Source of the DNA: Clostridiales bacterium
Lineage (GTDB): Bacteria > Bacillota > Clostridia > Christensenellales > UBA3700
Assembly: GCA_014799645.1 (NCBI GenBank)
Contig: JAAVHQ010000025.1
Location: 38,364-68,045 of the forward strand
Direction: 5' to 3'
Length of the DNA: 29,682 nt
In this document: positions 22,799-29,682 of the stretch, piece after piece
Layout of the letters: each line of letters begins with the position of its first letter
Numbering within the stretch: the first letter of the stretch is position 1
The notes under the pieces: model-generated
What the model saw: the letters and a program-made list of their open reading frames with translations, nothing else
Databases searched by the model: none
What the model was told of the DNA's origin: nothing
Translations under genes and position numbers: made by a program

Positions 22799-23527
22799 AT
22801 GCTCGAACTCAATCAAGTGTACAATATGGACTGCTTATCGGGCATCGAACAAATGCTTAAACAAGGCATATATGCGGACCTAATTGTTACCGATCCCCCG
22901 TATTTTATCAAATCTACCCGTGCCGGCGGCAAGAGCGAACTTGCCCGAAGCATACAGCCGATGAACGACGAATTGCAGAATGGCAACCTTACCGTAGGTA
23001 TTGACGACACCTACTTAAAGGCTATGTGGGAAGTTATGAAAACACCGAATATTTACGTTTGGTGTAACGGCGCACAAATCCCGCAATACATAGACTTCTT
23101 TGTAAAAAAGCACAAATGCAAAATGGATATTATCGTTTGGCACAAGACAAACGCAACCCCGCTGTTTTGCAATAAGTACCTTTCGGACAAAGAATATTGC
23201 CTGTACTTTCGGCGTGGTGCGTACTGTCAACCGCAATCCTACAAGACGGCAACCACCGTTTACGAATTACCCATAAATGCAAAGGACAAGCGGCTTTACG
23301 GTCATCCAACTATAAAGCCGCTGCCTATTATCCGCAATCTCGTTGCGAACAGCTCAAAGCAAGGTCAGCTCGTACTCGATCCCTTTATGGGGAGTGGAAC
23401 TACTGCCGTCGCTTGCAAAGAGCAAGGAAGAAACTTTATCGGGTTTGAAATCAATCCCGATTATACGGAAACCTGCGCAAAACGACTTGCGGCAACTATC
23501 CCTTATTCGGAGGACTTGGCAGCGTGA
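22799..23527 (+). CDS. DNA N6-adenine (or N4-cytosine) methyltransferase, DPPY type
   Basis: A 242-residue enzyme with catalytic motif IV TDPPY (31-35), the target-side motif HPTIKP (169-174) and SAM-binding motif I LDPFMGSGTT (193-202). This order, motif IV before motif I, is that of the beta class. DPPY points to adenine-N6 more than to cytosine-N4. All key residues are present, so it should be active. No partner endonuclease is next to it, so it is an orphan methylase likely used to mimic host modification or to block restriction. It begins two bases after the Api92-like gene and overlaps the primase gene by four bases. The recognition sequence cannot be read from the protein. Confidence 0.9.
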   Translation: MLELNQVYNMDCLSGIEQMLKQGIYADLIVTDPPYFIKSTRAGGKSELARSIQPMNDELQNGNLTVGIDDTYLKAMWEVMKTPNIYVWCNGAQIPQYIDFFVKKHKCKMDIIVWHKTNATPLFCNKYLSDKEYCLYFRRGAYCQPQSYKTATTVYELPINAKDKRLYGHPTIKPLPIIRNLVANSSKQGQLVLDPFMGSGTTAVACKEQGRNFIGFEINPDYTETCAKRLAATIPYSEDLAA

Positions 23528-24402
23528 ACTTTAATAACATACCCGAAGAAATGCGGGCATTGAAACAATGGGCTTGCTATCGAACTTACACGAAAGATGG
23601 CAAGCGCAAGAAAGTTATAATCAGCCCCACCGACGGCAAGTTTGCAAAGAGCAACGCACCCGAAACTTGGGCGACGTTTGACGACGCCCGAAGATATTGT
23701 GAGCGCTACAAATACGAAGGTCTTACTTTTGCCCTTACAAGCGGAATTACATTCATAGACATAGACCACGCCGTAGATAAGGACACAGGCAAGATACTTT
23801 CAAAGGACGCCGAAGAACTGCTTGCAACTTTGCCCGATACGTTCATAGAGCGCTCGGTCAGCGGTACGGGAATTCATATACTCGTCAAAGGTTCTCTACC
23901 TGCGGACGCCTTAAAGCGTAACGACAATAAGGGCTTGGAAATGTACGATACTTACCGTTTTATCTGCATGACAGGAAACCTAATATCCAATACGACCAAA
24001 CTCAAAGACTGCACCCAAACGATAGCCGATATAAACTACGCCTACATAGGCAAGAAAAAGGTTTACGAGCCGATATATACGCAGAGTACGAAATCGGATA
24101 GCGACTTGGTTAGGGCTATTGAGAACAGTCGTCAGGGTGAAAAATTCAGACGGCTTTACGACGGCGATACAAGCGGTTATCAATCCCATAGCAACGCCGA
24201 CTTTGCGTTGTGTTCTATCCTTGCTTGGTGGACGAATGACTTTTCGCAGATAGACCGCATATTCCGCAACAGCGGCTTATACCGCGACAAATGGGATAGC
24301 TCACGAGGATCACTTACTTACGGGGCAAAACTCATTCAAGACGCTATGAGCGTTCAGCCGCCCAAAGTTTTCAAATATTCAATGGGCGGTGCGCAAATGT
24401 AA
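23524..24402 (+). CDS. AEP-type primase-polymerase with C-terminal helical domain
   Basis: A 292-residue protein starting at a GTG that overlaps the previous stop (GTGA). The catalytic metal-binding motif FIDIDHA (D79, D81) and the SGTGIHILVKG motif (S113 to H118) mark an archaeo-eukaryotic primase. The segment LEMYDTYRFICMTGN supplies the third acidic region. The C-terminal 90 residues (ADFALCSILAWWTNDFSQIDRIF, then FRNSGLYRDKWDS) match the helical domain that follows primases of the NrS-1 type and other mobile-element primases. No helicase is fused, so it probably primes second-strand synthesis on the transferred strand or makes short primers for host polymerase. This is inference from the family. 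Confidence 0.85.
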   Translation: MNFNNIPEEMRALKQWACYRTYTKDGKRKKVIISPTDGKFAKSNAPETWATFDDARRYCERYKYEGLTFALTSGITFIDIDHAVDKDTGKILSKDAEELLATLPDTFIERSVSGTGIHILVKGSLPADALKRNDNKGLEMYDTYRFICMTGNLISNTTKLKDCTQTIADINYAYIGKKKVYEPIYTQSTKSDSDLVRAIENSRQGEKFRRLYDGDTSGYQSHSNADFALCSILAWWTNDFSQIDRIFRNSGLYRDKWDSSRGSLTYGAKLIQDAMSVQPPKVFKYSMGGAQM

Positions 24403-24413
24403 CAGGAGGTAAA

Positions 24414-25520
24414 ATGATAAAACTTGCTACGGTATGTACGGGCATCGGCGCACCCGAAAAGGCTTTAACCTTACTCGGTATTCCTTACGAACTCGCATTT
24501 TTCAGCGAGATTGACAAAGCGGCAATCCGTTCCTATTGCGCCATTCACAACGAGAACGAAACGAAGAACTTGGGCGACTTATCCAAAATCAATTACGAAA
24601 AGTTGCCGCAAGATATAGACCTTATCGTCGGCGGTACGCCTTGTCAGGACTTTTCCGTCAGCGGTCTTGGAAAAGGCGGCGAAGAAGGTTCAGGCACACG
24701 TTCAAGCCTTATGTGGTACTACGTTAAGCTCATCGCCCAAACCCAACCTAAAATCGTTGTATGGGAAAACGTTGCCGCCGTATTAAACGATACTCACATA
24801 CGGACCTACCGAAAGTTCTATCATACTCTTGCGTCGCTCGGCTACAAGATACAAGCGGGAATTCTCAATGCAAAGTTTTTCAATCTTCCGCAGAACCGTG
24901 TTCGTATATTTGTCGTTGCAATACGAAAAGACCTTGACTTGCATTTTGTCTTTCCGCACGGTTACGATTCGGGAATACGAATAAAGCATTTACTACAAGA
25001 GAAAGTGCCTGACAAATATTTTACGAAAACGTTTGAAGACGTTATCCCATACAACAAAACCTTTGCCGATACGCACCGCATTATGCCGCTCGGACATATA
25101 CGAAACACAAAATTCAAACAAACCAACGAAGTGCTGTCTATCGACGGCATTTTTGATTGCCTTACTACAAAGCAAGGCAACTATATCTTTGACGATAGAG
25201 TGCCGAAAGAAAAACCCATACGCCGTTTGATACCTGCGGAATCTCTACGGTTTATGGGGTTTGAGGACAAAGATTATTACAAGTGCCGATACCGCTATGA
25301 GCGCAAGAACGGCAAGGCAATCCCTTTCCCGTATGTAGGCGAAAACGATATTTTTATGCAAGCGGGAAACAGTATTGCCGTAAATGTGCTTATGGCTCTA
25401 TTCGGTCAGATTTACGGCGTGGAATGGCGCAAGAAGGTCTTTAAGGAACGTTACAAGACCGACGAACAATTACTTTACGAACTGCCGATATTTAACTATA
25501 TGAACGATACGGCTGCATAA
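24414..25520 (+). CDS. DNA (cytosine-5) methyltransferase
   Basis: A 368-residue enzyme with all main motifs: SAM-binding TGIGAPEKAL (9-18), catalytic GGTPCQDFS (C77), ENV (118-120), QNRVRIF (160-166) and a C-terminal GNSIAVNV. The variable region between about 200 and 320 should set the target sequence, which cannot be read here. No restriction gene flanks it, so it is a third solitary methylase in this module, with a base target different from the DPPY enzyme. A strong AGGAGG lies just before the ATG at 24414. Confidence 0.93.
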   Translation: MIKLATVCTGIGAPEKALTLLGIPYELAFFSEIDKAAIRSYCAIHNENETKNLGDLSKINYEKLPQDIDLIVGGTPCQDFSVSGLGKGGEEGSGTRSSLMWYYVKLIAQTQPKIVVWENVAAVLNDTHIRTYRKFYHTLASLGYKIQAGILNAKFFNLPQNRVRIFVVAIRKDLDLHFVFPHGYDSGIRIKHLLQEKVPDKYFTKTFEDVIPYNKTFADTHRIMPLGHIRNTKFKQTNEVLSIDGIFDCLTTKQGNYIFDDRVPKEKPIRRLIPAESLRFMGFEDKDYYKCRYRYERKNGKAIPFPYVGENDIFMQAGNSIAVNVLMALFGQIYGVEWRKKVFKERYKTDEQLLYELPIFNYMNDTAA

Positions 25521-25531
25521 GGAGGCTTACT

Positions 25532-26311
25532 ATGACGAGAGGACAAATCGCTGTCGTTCTACCCGACGGCAGTCTTATATCAAGTATTGAGTTTAACGGC
25601 GATATGGACTTAACGGAACGCGGCAAAGAAGTTATCGAAGAACTCGAATACATAGAGAGCGAAGACGAATTCAAAGAATTTGTTGAGCGCTTTAATGAAA
25701 AACATTTTAGCTATTACGAATATCCGCGCATTTACGATTGCGAAGCCGATTATTTCGATATGCAAACGGATTACTTCGACAAATGGTTTTCCGACTACGT
25801 TTACATAAAAAATCTTTCGGATAAACCTGTCGTATTTACCGACAAGCAAGGACGTAAAATTCAGATCGACGAAGATACCGTTGCCGCGTTCCATTATGGG
25901 GAATTCATTGCTGCCGGCGAAGAAGATTTAGAGCGTGCCGAATTTATCGAACAACTCAAAATCTTAAAATCGGATTTGAGTTACGATATGGAAAAGAATT
26001 ACTGCGATATATGGAACGCCTGTGCCGACTTCGACAACGAGCATAGAGGTTCGTACATAACCGACAAGATTACGGAATACGACTTTGTTACCGAAGACCT
26101 TTTGGAATATATCGTCAAAGAGAACGCAACCGACCTTTCTCGATTGCGTTGCTTTATCGGCGATACATACGAAGCCGATATTTATATGCTTGACGGTTAC
26201 GGCAACCTGCAAAACGTTGAAGAAAGCGATTTTGAAAATCTTATAGACGATATAGTCAGCGACTTGCAATACGATATAACCGTTCCGCTTTACGAGGGGG
26301 CTTGCTTATGA
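25532..26311 (+). CDS. Very acidic protein, possible DNA-mimic anti-restriction factor
   Basis: A 259-residue protein of no family I can name with confidence. By hand count it has about 64 D/E against 22 K/R. Acidic stretches run through its whole length (EVIEELEYIESEDEFKEF, EEDLERAEFIE, EESDFENLIDD). It is not a plain match to ArdA. Such charge, in an operon with methylases and an ArdC-like protein, makes a DNA-mimic inhibitor possible. A passive acidic protein or a metal or peptide binder would look similar. It overlaps the excisionase gene by four bases (ATGA) and has a GGAGG site in front of its ATG. The fold looks mixed alpha/beta. Confidence 0.6.
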   Translation: MTRGQIAVVLPDGSLISSIEFNGDMDLTERGKEVIEELEYIESEDEFKEFVERFNEKHFSYYEYPRIYDCEADYFDMQTDYFDKWFSDYVYIKNLSDKPVVFTDKQGRKIQIDEDTVAAFHYGEFIAAGEEDLERAEFIEQLKILKSDLSYDMEKNYCDIWNACADFDNEHRGSYITDKITEYDFVTEDLLEYIVKENATDLSRLRCFIGDTYEADIYMLDGYGNLQNVEESDFENLIDDIVSDLQYDITVPLYEGACL

Positions 26312-26496
26312 GCGAAATTTTTAAGGATTACCCCGACGTCGTTAGCGTTGAACAGCTTATGGAAATGTTGCAAATCGGACAAGTGCTTGCATACAAGCTC
26401 GTCAAGAGCGGCGAAATCAAATCCCGCAAAGTCGGACGCGAATACAAGATACCCAAAGTCAACGTTATTGCTTATTTGAATAAGGAGGCTGCATGA
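26308..26496 (+). CDS. Excisionase-like helix-turn-helix protein (HTH_17 type)
   Basis: A 62-residue basic protein, MSEIFKDYPDVVSVEQLMEM at its start, with a winged helix-turn-helix (LQIGQVLAYKLVKSGEIKS, then RKVGREYKIPKVNVIAYL) of the excisionase/MerR-like 'HTH_17' type. It lies directly before, and overlaps by four bases, the integrase gene, the usual place for Xis. The ATG at 26308 is preferred over a TTG at 26302, because GAGGGGG (26294-26300) would lie too close to the TTG. It probably binds near the attachment sites and directs Int toward excision. Confidence 0.8.
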   Translation: MSEIFKDYPDVVSVEQLMEMLQIGQVLAYKLVKSGEIKSRKVGREYKIPKVNVIAYLNKEAA

Positions 26497-27842
26497 CAGG
26501 TTCTATTCAGACAAAAAACGGTATGCTTTACGGTGTAATTACCTATACCGATGAAGGCGGCAAGAAAAAGCATAAATGGATTAGCACCGGCTTAAAAGAA
26601 CGCGGAAACCGTAAAGCCGCCAAAGAAATTTTGGATAAGGCAATTACCGATTTTCAAGAACAACAAGAAGCCGCCCGTAACAAGTTGCGTCAACGCGCTC
26701 AACCAAAAGAAGCCGACAAAGCCGACGCTACAATGCTGTTTTCCGATTATTGCGCTAAATACATTGAAAGCATTAAAGGAACGTTGTCGGCGCAAGTTTA
26801 CGCCGAATATAGCGGTTACTACTTACGGCAATTCAGACAGTTTTTTGATAAAAGGAAATTGCGCCTTATAGATATTACCGAAACGGAATTGAATGAATAC
26901 TACGATCACTTGCGGGCGCGGGGCGTGAAAGAAATCTCACTCAAACACCATAACAATATTCTTCGCCCTGCGTTGCGCAAAGCCTATCAAGCAAAACTTA
27001 TTCCCGATAATCCGTTTGATTTTCTCGAACCTATCAAAAAGGAAAAAGCACCTATGTCTTTCTACGATAAAAACGAAATGAAAAAACTGTTTGAGGTCAT
27101 TCAAGGTCATAAACTTGAAATCCCGTTTTTGCTTGCATCGTACTACGGATTCCGCCGTAGTGAAGTCTTGGGTTTGCGGTGGAGTGCTGTTGACTTCGAC
27201 CATAAGCTAATAAGCATAAACCATAAATTGATTGTCGTTGGCAAGGAAGTAATTTTTACCGACGAACTCAAAACCAAAACGAGCAACCGCACGTTGCCGC
27301 TTATCCCTGCAATCGAAGAAGCTCTATTAAAACATAGAGCGCAGATTGAAGAAAACAAGAAATTCTACGGCAACTCTTACGACCAACGATACTTGGATTA
27401 CGTCTGCGTAGAAGAAAACGGCAAGATAGTTTATCCCGACCACATGACGAAAAAGTTTGCGGACCTACTGAAAGAACACGGCTTGAAACATATTCGGTTA
27501 CACGACTTGCGACATAGCTGCGCAAGTAATATGCTTGCAAGCGGCGTTCCTATGAAGGAAATACAGGAATGGCTCGGACACTCGAATTTTAGTACAACAG
27601 CCGACGTATATTCGCACCTTGATTTTAGCGCAAAGATAAGAGCGGCGCAGACTATATCTTCCGTGTACGACAGCGGCGCAAAACCTGTTGTAGCGACTAA
27701 TCCGACACCCGTCGGGCAAGAGCCTATGAAAGTGTTTATGGACGCCATAAAGGAAATGCAAGCTCTTGGGATTGAACGTATAGAAGACTATCTTATATAT
27801 ATGGAAACGGGAAAGGTTGCAAAAAAACCTGCGCAAATGTAA
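26493..27842 (+). CDS. int: Tyrosine site-specific integrase
   Basis: A 449-residue recombinase. An N-terminal arm-binding region (about 1-60: KNGMLYGVITYTDEGGKKK) and a core-binding SAM-like domain (82-175) precede the catalytic domain with R221 (YGFRRSEVLGLRW), the HxxR box H337-R340 (LHDLRHS), H363 (LGHSN) and the nucleophile Y373 (DVYSHLD). All catalytic residues are present. It reads toward the tRNA-Arg gene 310 bases downstream, whose 3' end faces it. This is the standard arrangement for an ICE integrated in the 3' end of a tRNA. The start overlaps the excisionase stop (ATGA). Confidence 0.95.
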   Translation: MTGSIQTKNGMLYGVITYTDEGGKKKHKWISTGLKERGNRKAAKEILDKAITDFQEQQEAARNKLRQRAQPKEADKADATMLFSDYCAKYIESIKGTLSAQVYAEYSGYYLRQFRQFFDKRKLRLIDITETELNEYYDHLRARGVKEISLKHHNNILRPALRKAYQAKLIPDNPFDFLEPIKKEKAPMSFYDKNEMKKLFEVIQGHKLEIPFLLASYYGFRRSEVLGLRWSAVDFDHKLISINHKLIVVGKEVIFTDELKTKTSNRTLPLIPAIEEALLKHRAQIEENKKFYGNSYDQRYLDYVCVEENGKIVYPDHMTKKFADLLKEHGLKHIRLHDLRHSCASNMLASGVPMKEIQEWLGHSNFSTTADVYSHLDFSAKIRAAQTISSVYDSGAKPVVATNPTPVGQEPMKVFMDAIKEMQALGIERIEDYLIYMETGKVAKKPAQM

Positions 27843-27845
27843 AGA

Positions 27846-27871
27846 ACAGCCCCGATATGCGGGGCTGTTTT
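27846..27871 (+). terminator. Terminator after the integrase gene
   Basis: A perfect 8-bp stem ACAGCCCC (27846-27853) with GGGGCTGT (27861-27868), a seven-base loop and TTTT at the end. The T run is short, so termination may be incomplete. Confidence 0.8.
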
Positions 27872-27949
27872 ACTATCCATAAAGAAAAAGTTTGATAGAT
27901 TTTTAACAATGCCTATAAATCAGAATGAGCAACTGTTCCGCATACGATT

Positions 27950-28068
27950 TTAGAAAAAGGTTAGAAAAAAGGTTAGAAAAATGCGTTTTTGCCGATTTTC
28001 AGCCTTTGACGGTTCTTTTCAAATTCTCAATAATTTTTCTAACCCAAAAGGTTAGAAATTGTTAGAAC
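27950..28068. repeat. Cluster of TTAGAA-type repeats next to the attachment site
   Basis: Six copies of (GG)TTAGAA(AAA) lie between the integrase and the tRNA: at 27950, 27961, 27972, inverted at 28034-28044, and at 28051 and 28061. The inverted copy and the next direct copy form a hairpin-like pair (TTCTAACC 28037-28044, GGTTAGAA 28050-28057). This fits arm-type binding sites of integrase or sites for excisionase. No gene is seen in 27872-28117. Confidence 0.6.
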
Positions 28069-28117
28069 AACTTGCCGATAGGTCATTCAAACCCCGCTTA
28101 CGGCACAAAAGCATATA

Positions 28118-28152
28118 AAAAACGGTCAAAATCGAATGATTTTAACCGTTTT

Positions 28153-28153
<1 letters not shown>
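28118..28153 (-). terminator. Hairpin terminator for tRNA-Arg, next to its 3' end
   Basis: AAAAACGGTCAAAATC (28118-28133) pairs with GATTTTAACCGTTTTT (28138-28153) over 16 positions with one mismatch and a four-base loop. Read on the minus strand it ends in a long T run, directly after the CCA of tRNA-Arg. It lies on the element side of the presumed att core. Confidence 0.75.
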
Positions 28154-28229
<76 letters not shown>

Positions 28230-28255
28230 ATATTGACAAATATTAAGTTTTTACT

Positions 28256-28310
28256 GCACTTCGCCTTTGGTTCCGTAGCCGAACGCTCTATCCAATTGAG
28301 CTATGAGTGC
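28256..28310 (-). other. tRNA-Arg-like sequence lacking the T arm
   Basis: On the minus strand it shares with the neighbouring tRNA-Arg the D-arm (GCTCAATTGGATAGAGC) and the anticodon loop with flank (CTACGGAACC, AAGGC). It then goes straight from the variable region to an AGTGC end that pairs with its own start GCACT (5 bp). The T arm and CCA are absent, and the anticodon stem has two mismatches. It is either a decayed tRNA copy or a structured tRNA-like RNA. It lies between the promoter at 28332-28360 and the intact tRNA, so it should be transcribed. Confidence 0.65.
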
Positions 28311-28331
28311 AAAGGTTGATTTACATTTGAC

Positions 28332-28360
28332 ATTATAGTTAATTTATCTTTGTTTGTCAA
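28332..28360 (-). promoter_or_regulatory. Consensus sigma-A promoter for the tRNA unit
   Basis: Read on the minus strand: TTGACA (28360-28355), 17 bases, TATAAT (28337-28332). Both hexamers are perfect and the spacing is ideal. Transcription would start near 28325, about 15 bases before the tRNA-like sequence, and continue through tRNA-Arg to the hairpin at 28118-28153. Confidence 0.9.
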
Positions 28361-28368
28361 GCAAATTA

Positions 28369-29082
28369 TCAAAGGCTATTTTGCTGTAAATCTTTTTTAT
28401 TGGGTCCGAGTTGATAACCTATTCCGCGCACGGGATTTATCGTGAAACTTGCGTCGATAGATTTGAGTTTCCTTCTCAAAAAGGATACGTATATTTCAAA
28501 GTTGGGCGAACTGAGATTATCATTTTCATCATATCCCCAAACCTTGCGCAATACCAATTCCGTTTCCGCCACTTGACGCGGTCTTTCAAAGAAATATCTG
28601 ATTACGTCGTACTCTTTTTTAGTGAGTTTAACGCTCTTTTCCTTATTCTCGTTGTACAATATATGCGCGGACAAATTCAAACACACATTCTCGAACTTGA
28701 GTATATTTTCAGCGTCGGCTTTCTTCTTACGCTTTATCAAAGTGCGCGCAAGGTCTGTCAATTCCGAAGCGGTAAAGGGCTTTGGCAAATAATTGTACGC
28801 GCCGATATCCTGTCCCTTGTTCTTGTTGTTTTCCTGCGAAAGCTCGGTCAATATGATTATCGGGATTTGAATACGGTTTCTTCTCAATCCCCTCAATACT
28901 TCGTAACCGCTCCGCTCGGGCATCATTATGTCCAAGATAATCAAGTCGTGATTATTTGTCAACGCAAGCTCAAGTCCGCTCTCGGCGTCTTCGGCTATCT
29001 GAACGTCAAATCTTTCTTTGAGCAAAATGTTTTTAAGAACATTTCGCAAACTCAACGAATTTTCTATAAGCAAAATTCGCAT
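28369..29082 (-). CDS. OmpR/PhoB-type response regulator
   Basis: A 237-residue protein with an N-terminal receiver (1-115) and a C-terminal winged helix (about 127-228: VKLTKKEYDVIRYFFERPR, then FEIYVSFLRRKLKSI and VRGIGYQL). The phosphorylation site is D51 (LIILDIMMP), the switch threonine T79 and the lysine K101 (YLPKPF). The usual acidic pair after the first strand reads EN (7-8) instead of two acidic residues, which may weaken Mg2+ binding. No histidine kinase is next to it within the window. A very strong AGGAGG precedes the ATG, nine bases after the stop of an FN3-like gene, so the two are one operon. This is host chromosome, beyond the ICE. Confidence 0.9.
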   Translation of the reverse strand: MRILLIENSLSLRNVLKNILLKERFDVQIAEDAESGLELALTNNHDLIILDIMMPERSGYEVLRGLRRNRIQIPIIILTELSQENNKNKGQDIGAYNYLPKPFTASELTDLARTLIKRKKKADAENILKFENVCLNLSAHILYNENKEKSVKLTKKEYDVIRYFFERPRQVAETELVLRKVWGYDENDNLSSPNFEIYVSFLRRKLKSIDASFTINPVRGIGYQLGPNKKDLQQNSL

Positions 29083-29091
29083 ACTTTCCTC

Positions 29092-29682
29092 CTATCGTGC
29101 GCTGGTCTGAGTTGACGTCGAAGTTACCGTCGGCTTTTTAACGTTGCAAGAAGCTTCCTCCGACCTTGTATAATAGTCGTGTTCAGCCGCGACTACGAAT
29201 ACGTCGAAGACAGTGTTTTTCTTTGTGTCGTACTCTACCATCCACTCTTCGGGCAATTCTTCAAAGTCGATAGTATACACGAGCTCGCCTGTCTCCTCTA
29301 TGACGGACGTTCTGCCGACTTCGTATTTTCTATTCGGGTTCTTGTCTACTTGCAAGTATACAATATATTCATATCCGTTTGCAGTACCCTGCCATGACAA
29401 ATTGATAGTAGTTCTGTCGCCGATGTTCAACTGAGCAGTCAAGTTGTCTACAGGCTCTAACTCAATGGTCGTGGAGAAAGAATGCATTGCCACAGAAGAA
29501 GTATGAATATTCTCGTTCATACTGAACGCTTGCACTTTTACCGAGTGGTCGCCGATTACGCCGACGTATCTCGACAAATCTTCTTGCGTGGACGTAATGT
29601 CATCTCTTACTACCATAATACCGTCTACGTAGATAAGGTAGTAATCCGCGAGCTCAACGGGACTGAATTCAAAAATATAATC
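29092..29682 (-). CDS. C-terminal part of an FN3/Ig-like protein, cut by the window edge
   Basis: The frame is open from the right edge (DYIFEFSPVELADYYLIYVDG at the edge) to the TAG at 29092-29094, at least 196 residues. Two beta-sandwich units are visible. The first ends near GDHSVKVQAFS, typical of an FN3 domain closing strand; the second runs from PVDNLTAQLNIGDRTTINLSWQ to TVFDVFVVAAEHDYYTRSEE. A Ser/Thr-rich tail (TVTSTSTQTSAR) ends it, with no anchor or LPxTG. It is probably a secreted or envelope protein. The start and any signal peptide are outside the window. An internal ATG at 29616 is not the start. Confidence 0.75.
   Translation of the reverse strand, partial: DYIFEFSPVELADYYLIYVDGIMVVRDDITSTQEDLSRYVGVIGDHSVKVQAFSMNENIHTSSVAMHSFSTTIELEPVDNLTAQLNIGDRTTINLSWQGTANGYEYIVYLQVDKNPNRKYEVGRTSVIEETGELVYTIDFEELPEEWMVEYDTKKNTVFDVFVVAAEHDYYTRSEEASCNVKKPTVTSTSTQTSAR

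Noticed and set aside
22799..25520. A complete restriction-modification system around the methylases
   Set aside because: No endonuclease, HsdR or HsdS motif occurs in neighbouring genes; all adjacent products are otherwise explained.
25532..26311. Calling the acidic protein ArdA
   Set aside because: It is acidic like ArdA but I could not align the characteristic ArdA opening strands and motifs, so the family name would be a guess.
27950..28068. Repeats as a possible CRISPR array
   Set aside because: Units are only 7-11 bases, spacing is irregular, one copy is inverted, and there are no cas genes.
28256..28310. Annotating the second tRNA-like sequence as a functional tRNA-Arg
   Set aside because: The T arm and CCA are missing and the anticodon stem has mismatches, so normal aminoacylation and EF-Tu binding are unlikely.
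28411..29115. Long plus-strand reading frame of 234 codons opposite the response regulator
   Set aside because: It is antisense to a gene with clear receiver and winged-helix motifs and a strong ribosome binding site; the product has no recognisable motif.

Overview
The window is most of an integrative and conjugative element (ICE) inserted at the 3' end of a tRNA-Arg(ACG) gene of a Gram-positive anaerobe. The pattern suggests a gut-type Clostridia lineage: strong AGGAGG ribosome binding sites, TTG/GTG starts, a VirB4/VirB6-like conjugation set of the Gram-positive type, and DUF3846, YodL and Api92-like accessory genes. No taxonomic search was possible, so the host assignment is inference. 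UGA is used as a stop.

Layout. (1) 1-3130, AT-rich cargo: two nearly identical copies of a 58-aa two-zinc-knuckle protein plus its terminator flank a LytTR regulator/DUF3021 membrane pair, a CPBP intramembrane protease and a membrane-tethered C39-like cysteine peptidase. (2) 3160-4607, control region: an XRE repressor with a palindromic operator-like site, three successive hairpins, a sigma-70 region-4 protein and a small HTH protein. (3) 4607-8494, mobilisation: a ribbon-helix-helix accessory protein, a MobL/MobP-type relaxase and a VirD4/TraG coupling ATPase. (4) 8511-18122, mating channel: a 1618-aa surface protein of repeated Ig-like units, a VirB2-like small membrane protein, a VirB6-like polytopic protein and a VirB3-VirB4 fusion ATPase. 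(5) 18135-26311, establishment and anti-defence genes: an ArdC-like protein without its metallopeptidase motif, DUF3846, YodL and Api92-like proteins, three DNA methyltransferases of different classes with no endonuclease, an archaeo-eukaryotic-type primase and a very acidic protein. (6) 26308-27842: excisionase-like HTH and tyrosine integrase. (7) 27843-28153: integrase terminator, six TTAGAA-type repeats and a hairpin abutting the tRNA.

The right flank is chromosomal. On the minus strand it has a consensus promoter, a T-arm-less tRNA-Arg-like sequence, the intact tRNA-Arg, an OmpR-type response regulator and the end of an FN3-like protein that runs off the window. The left end of the element (other att site) was not found and probably lies outside the window.

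How it fits together: nearly every gene from 4341 to 27842 overlaps its neighbour or lies within about 20 bases of it (the one larger break is 13368-13501), so the element body looks like one or two long operons under the sigma/XRE control genes. The relaxase, RHH protein and VirD4 process and deliver DNA to the VirB2/B4/B6-like channel. The methyltransferases, ArdC-like and acidic proteins probably protect the incoming strand, the primase would help second-strand synthesis, and Int/Xis move the element at tRNA-Arg. The least explained parts are the repeated zinc-ribbon/protease cargo and the tRNA-like transcript at the insertion site.
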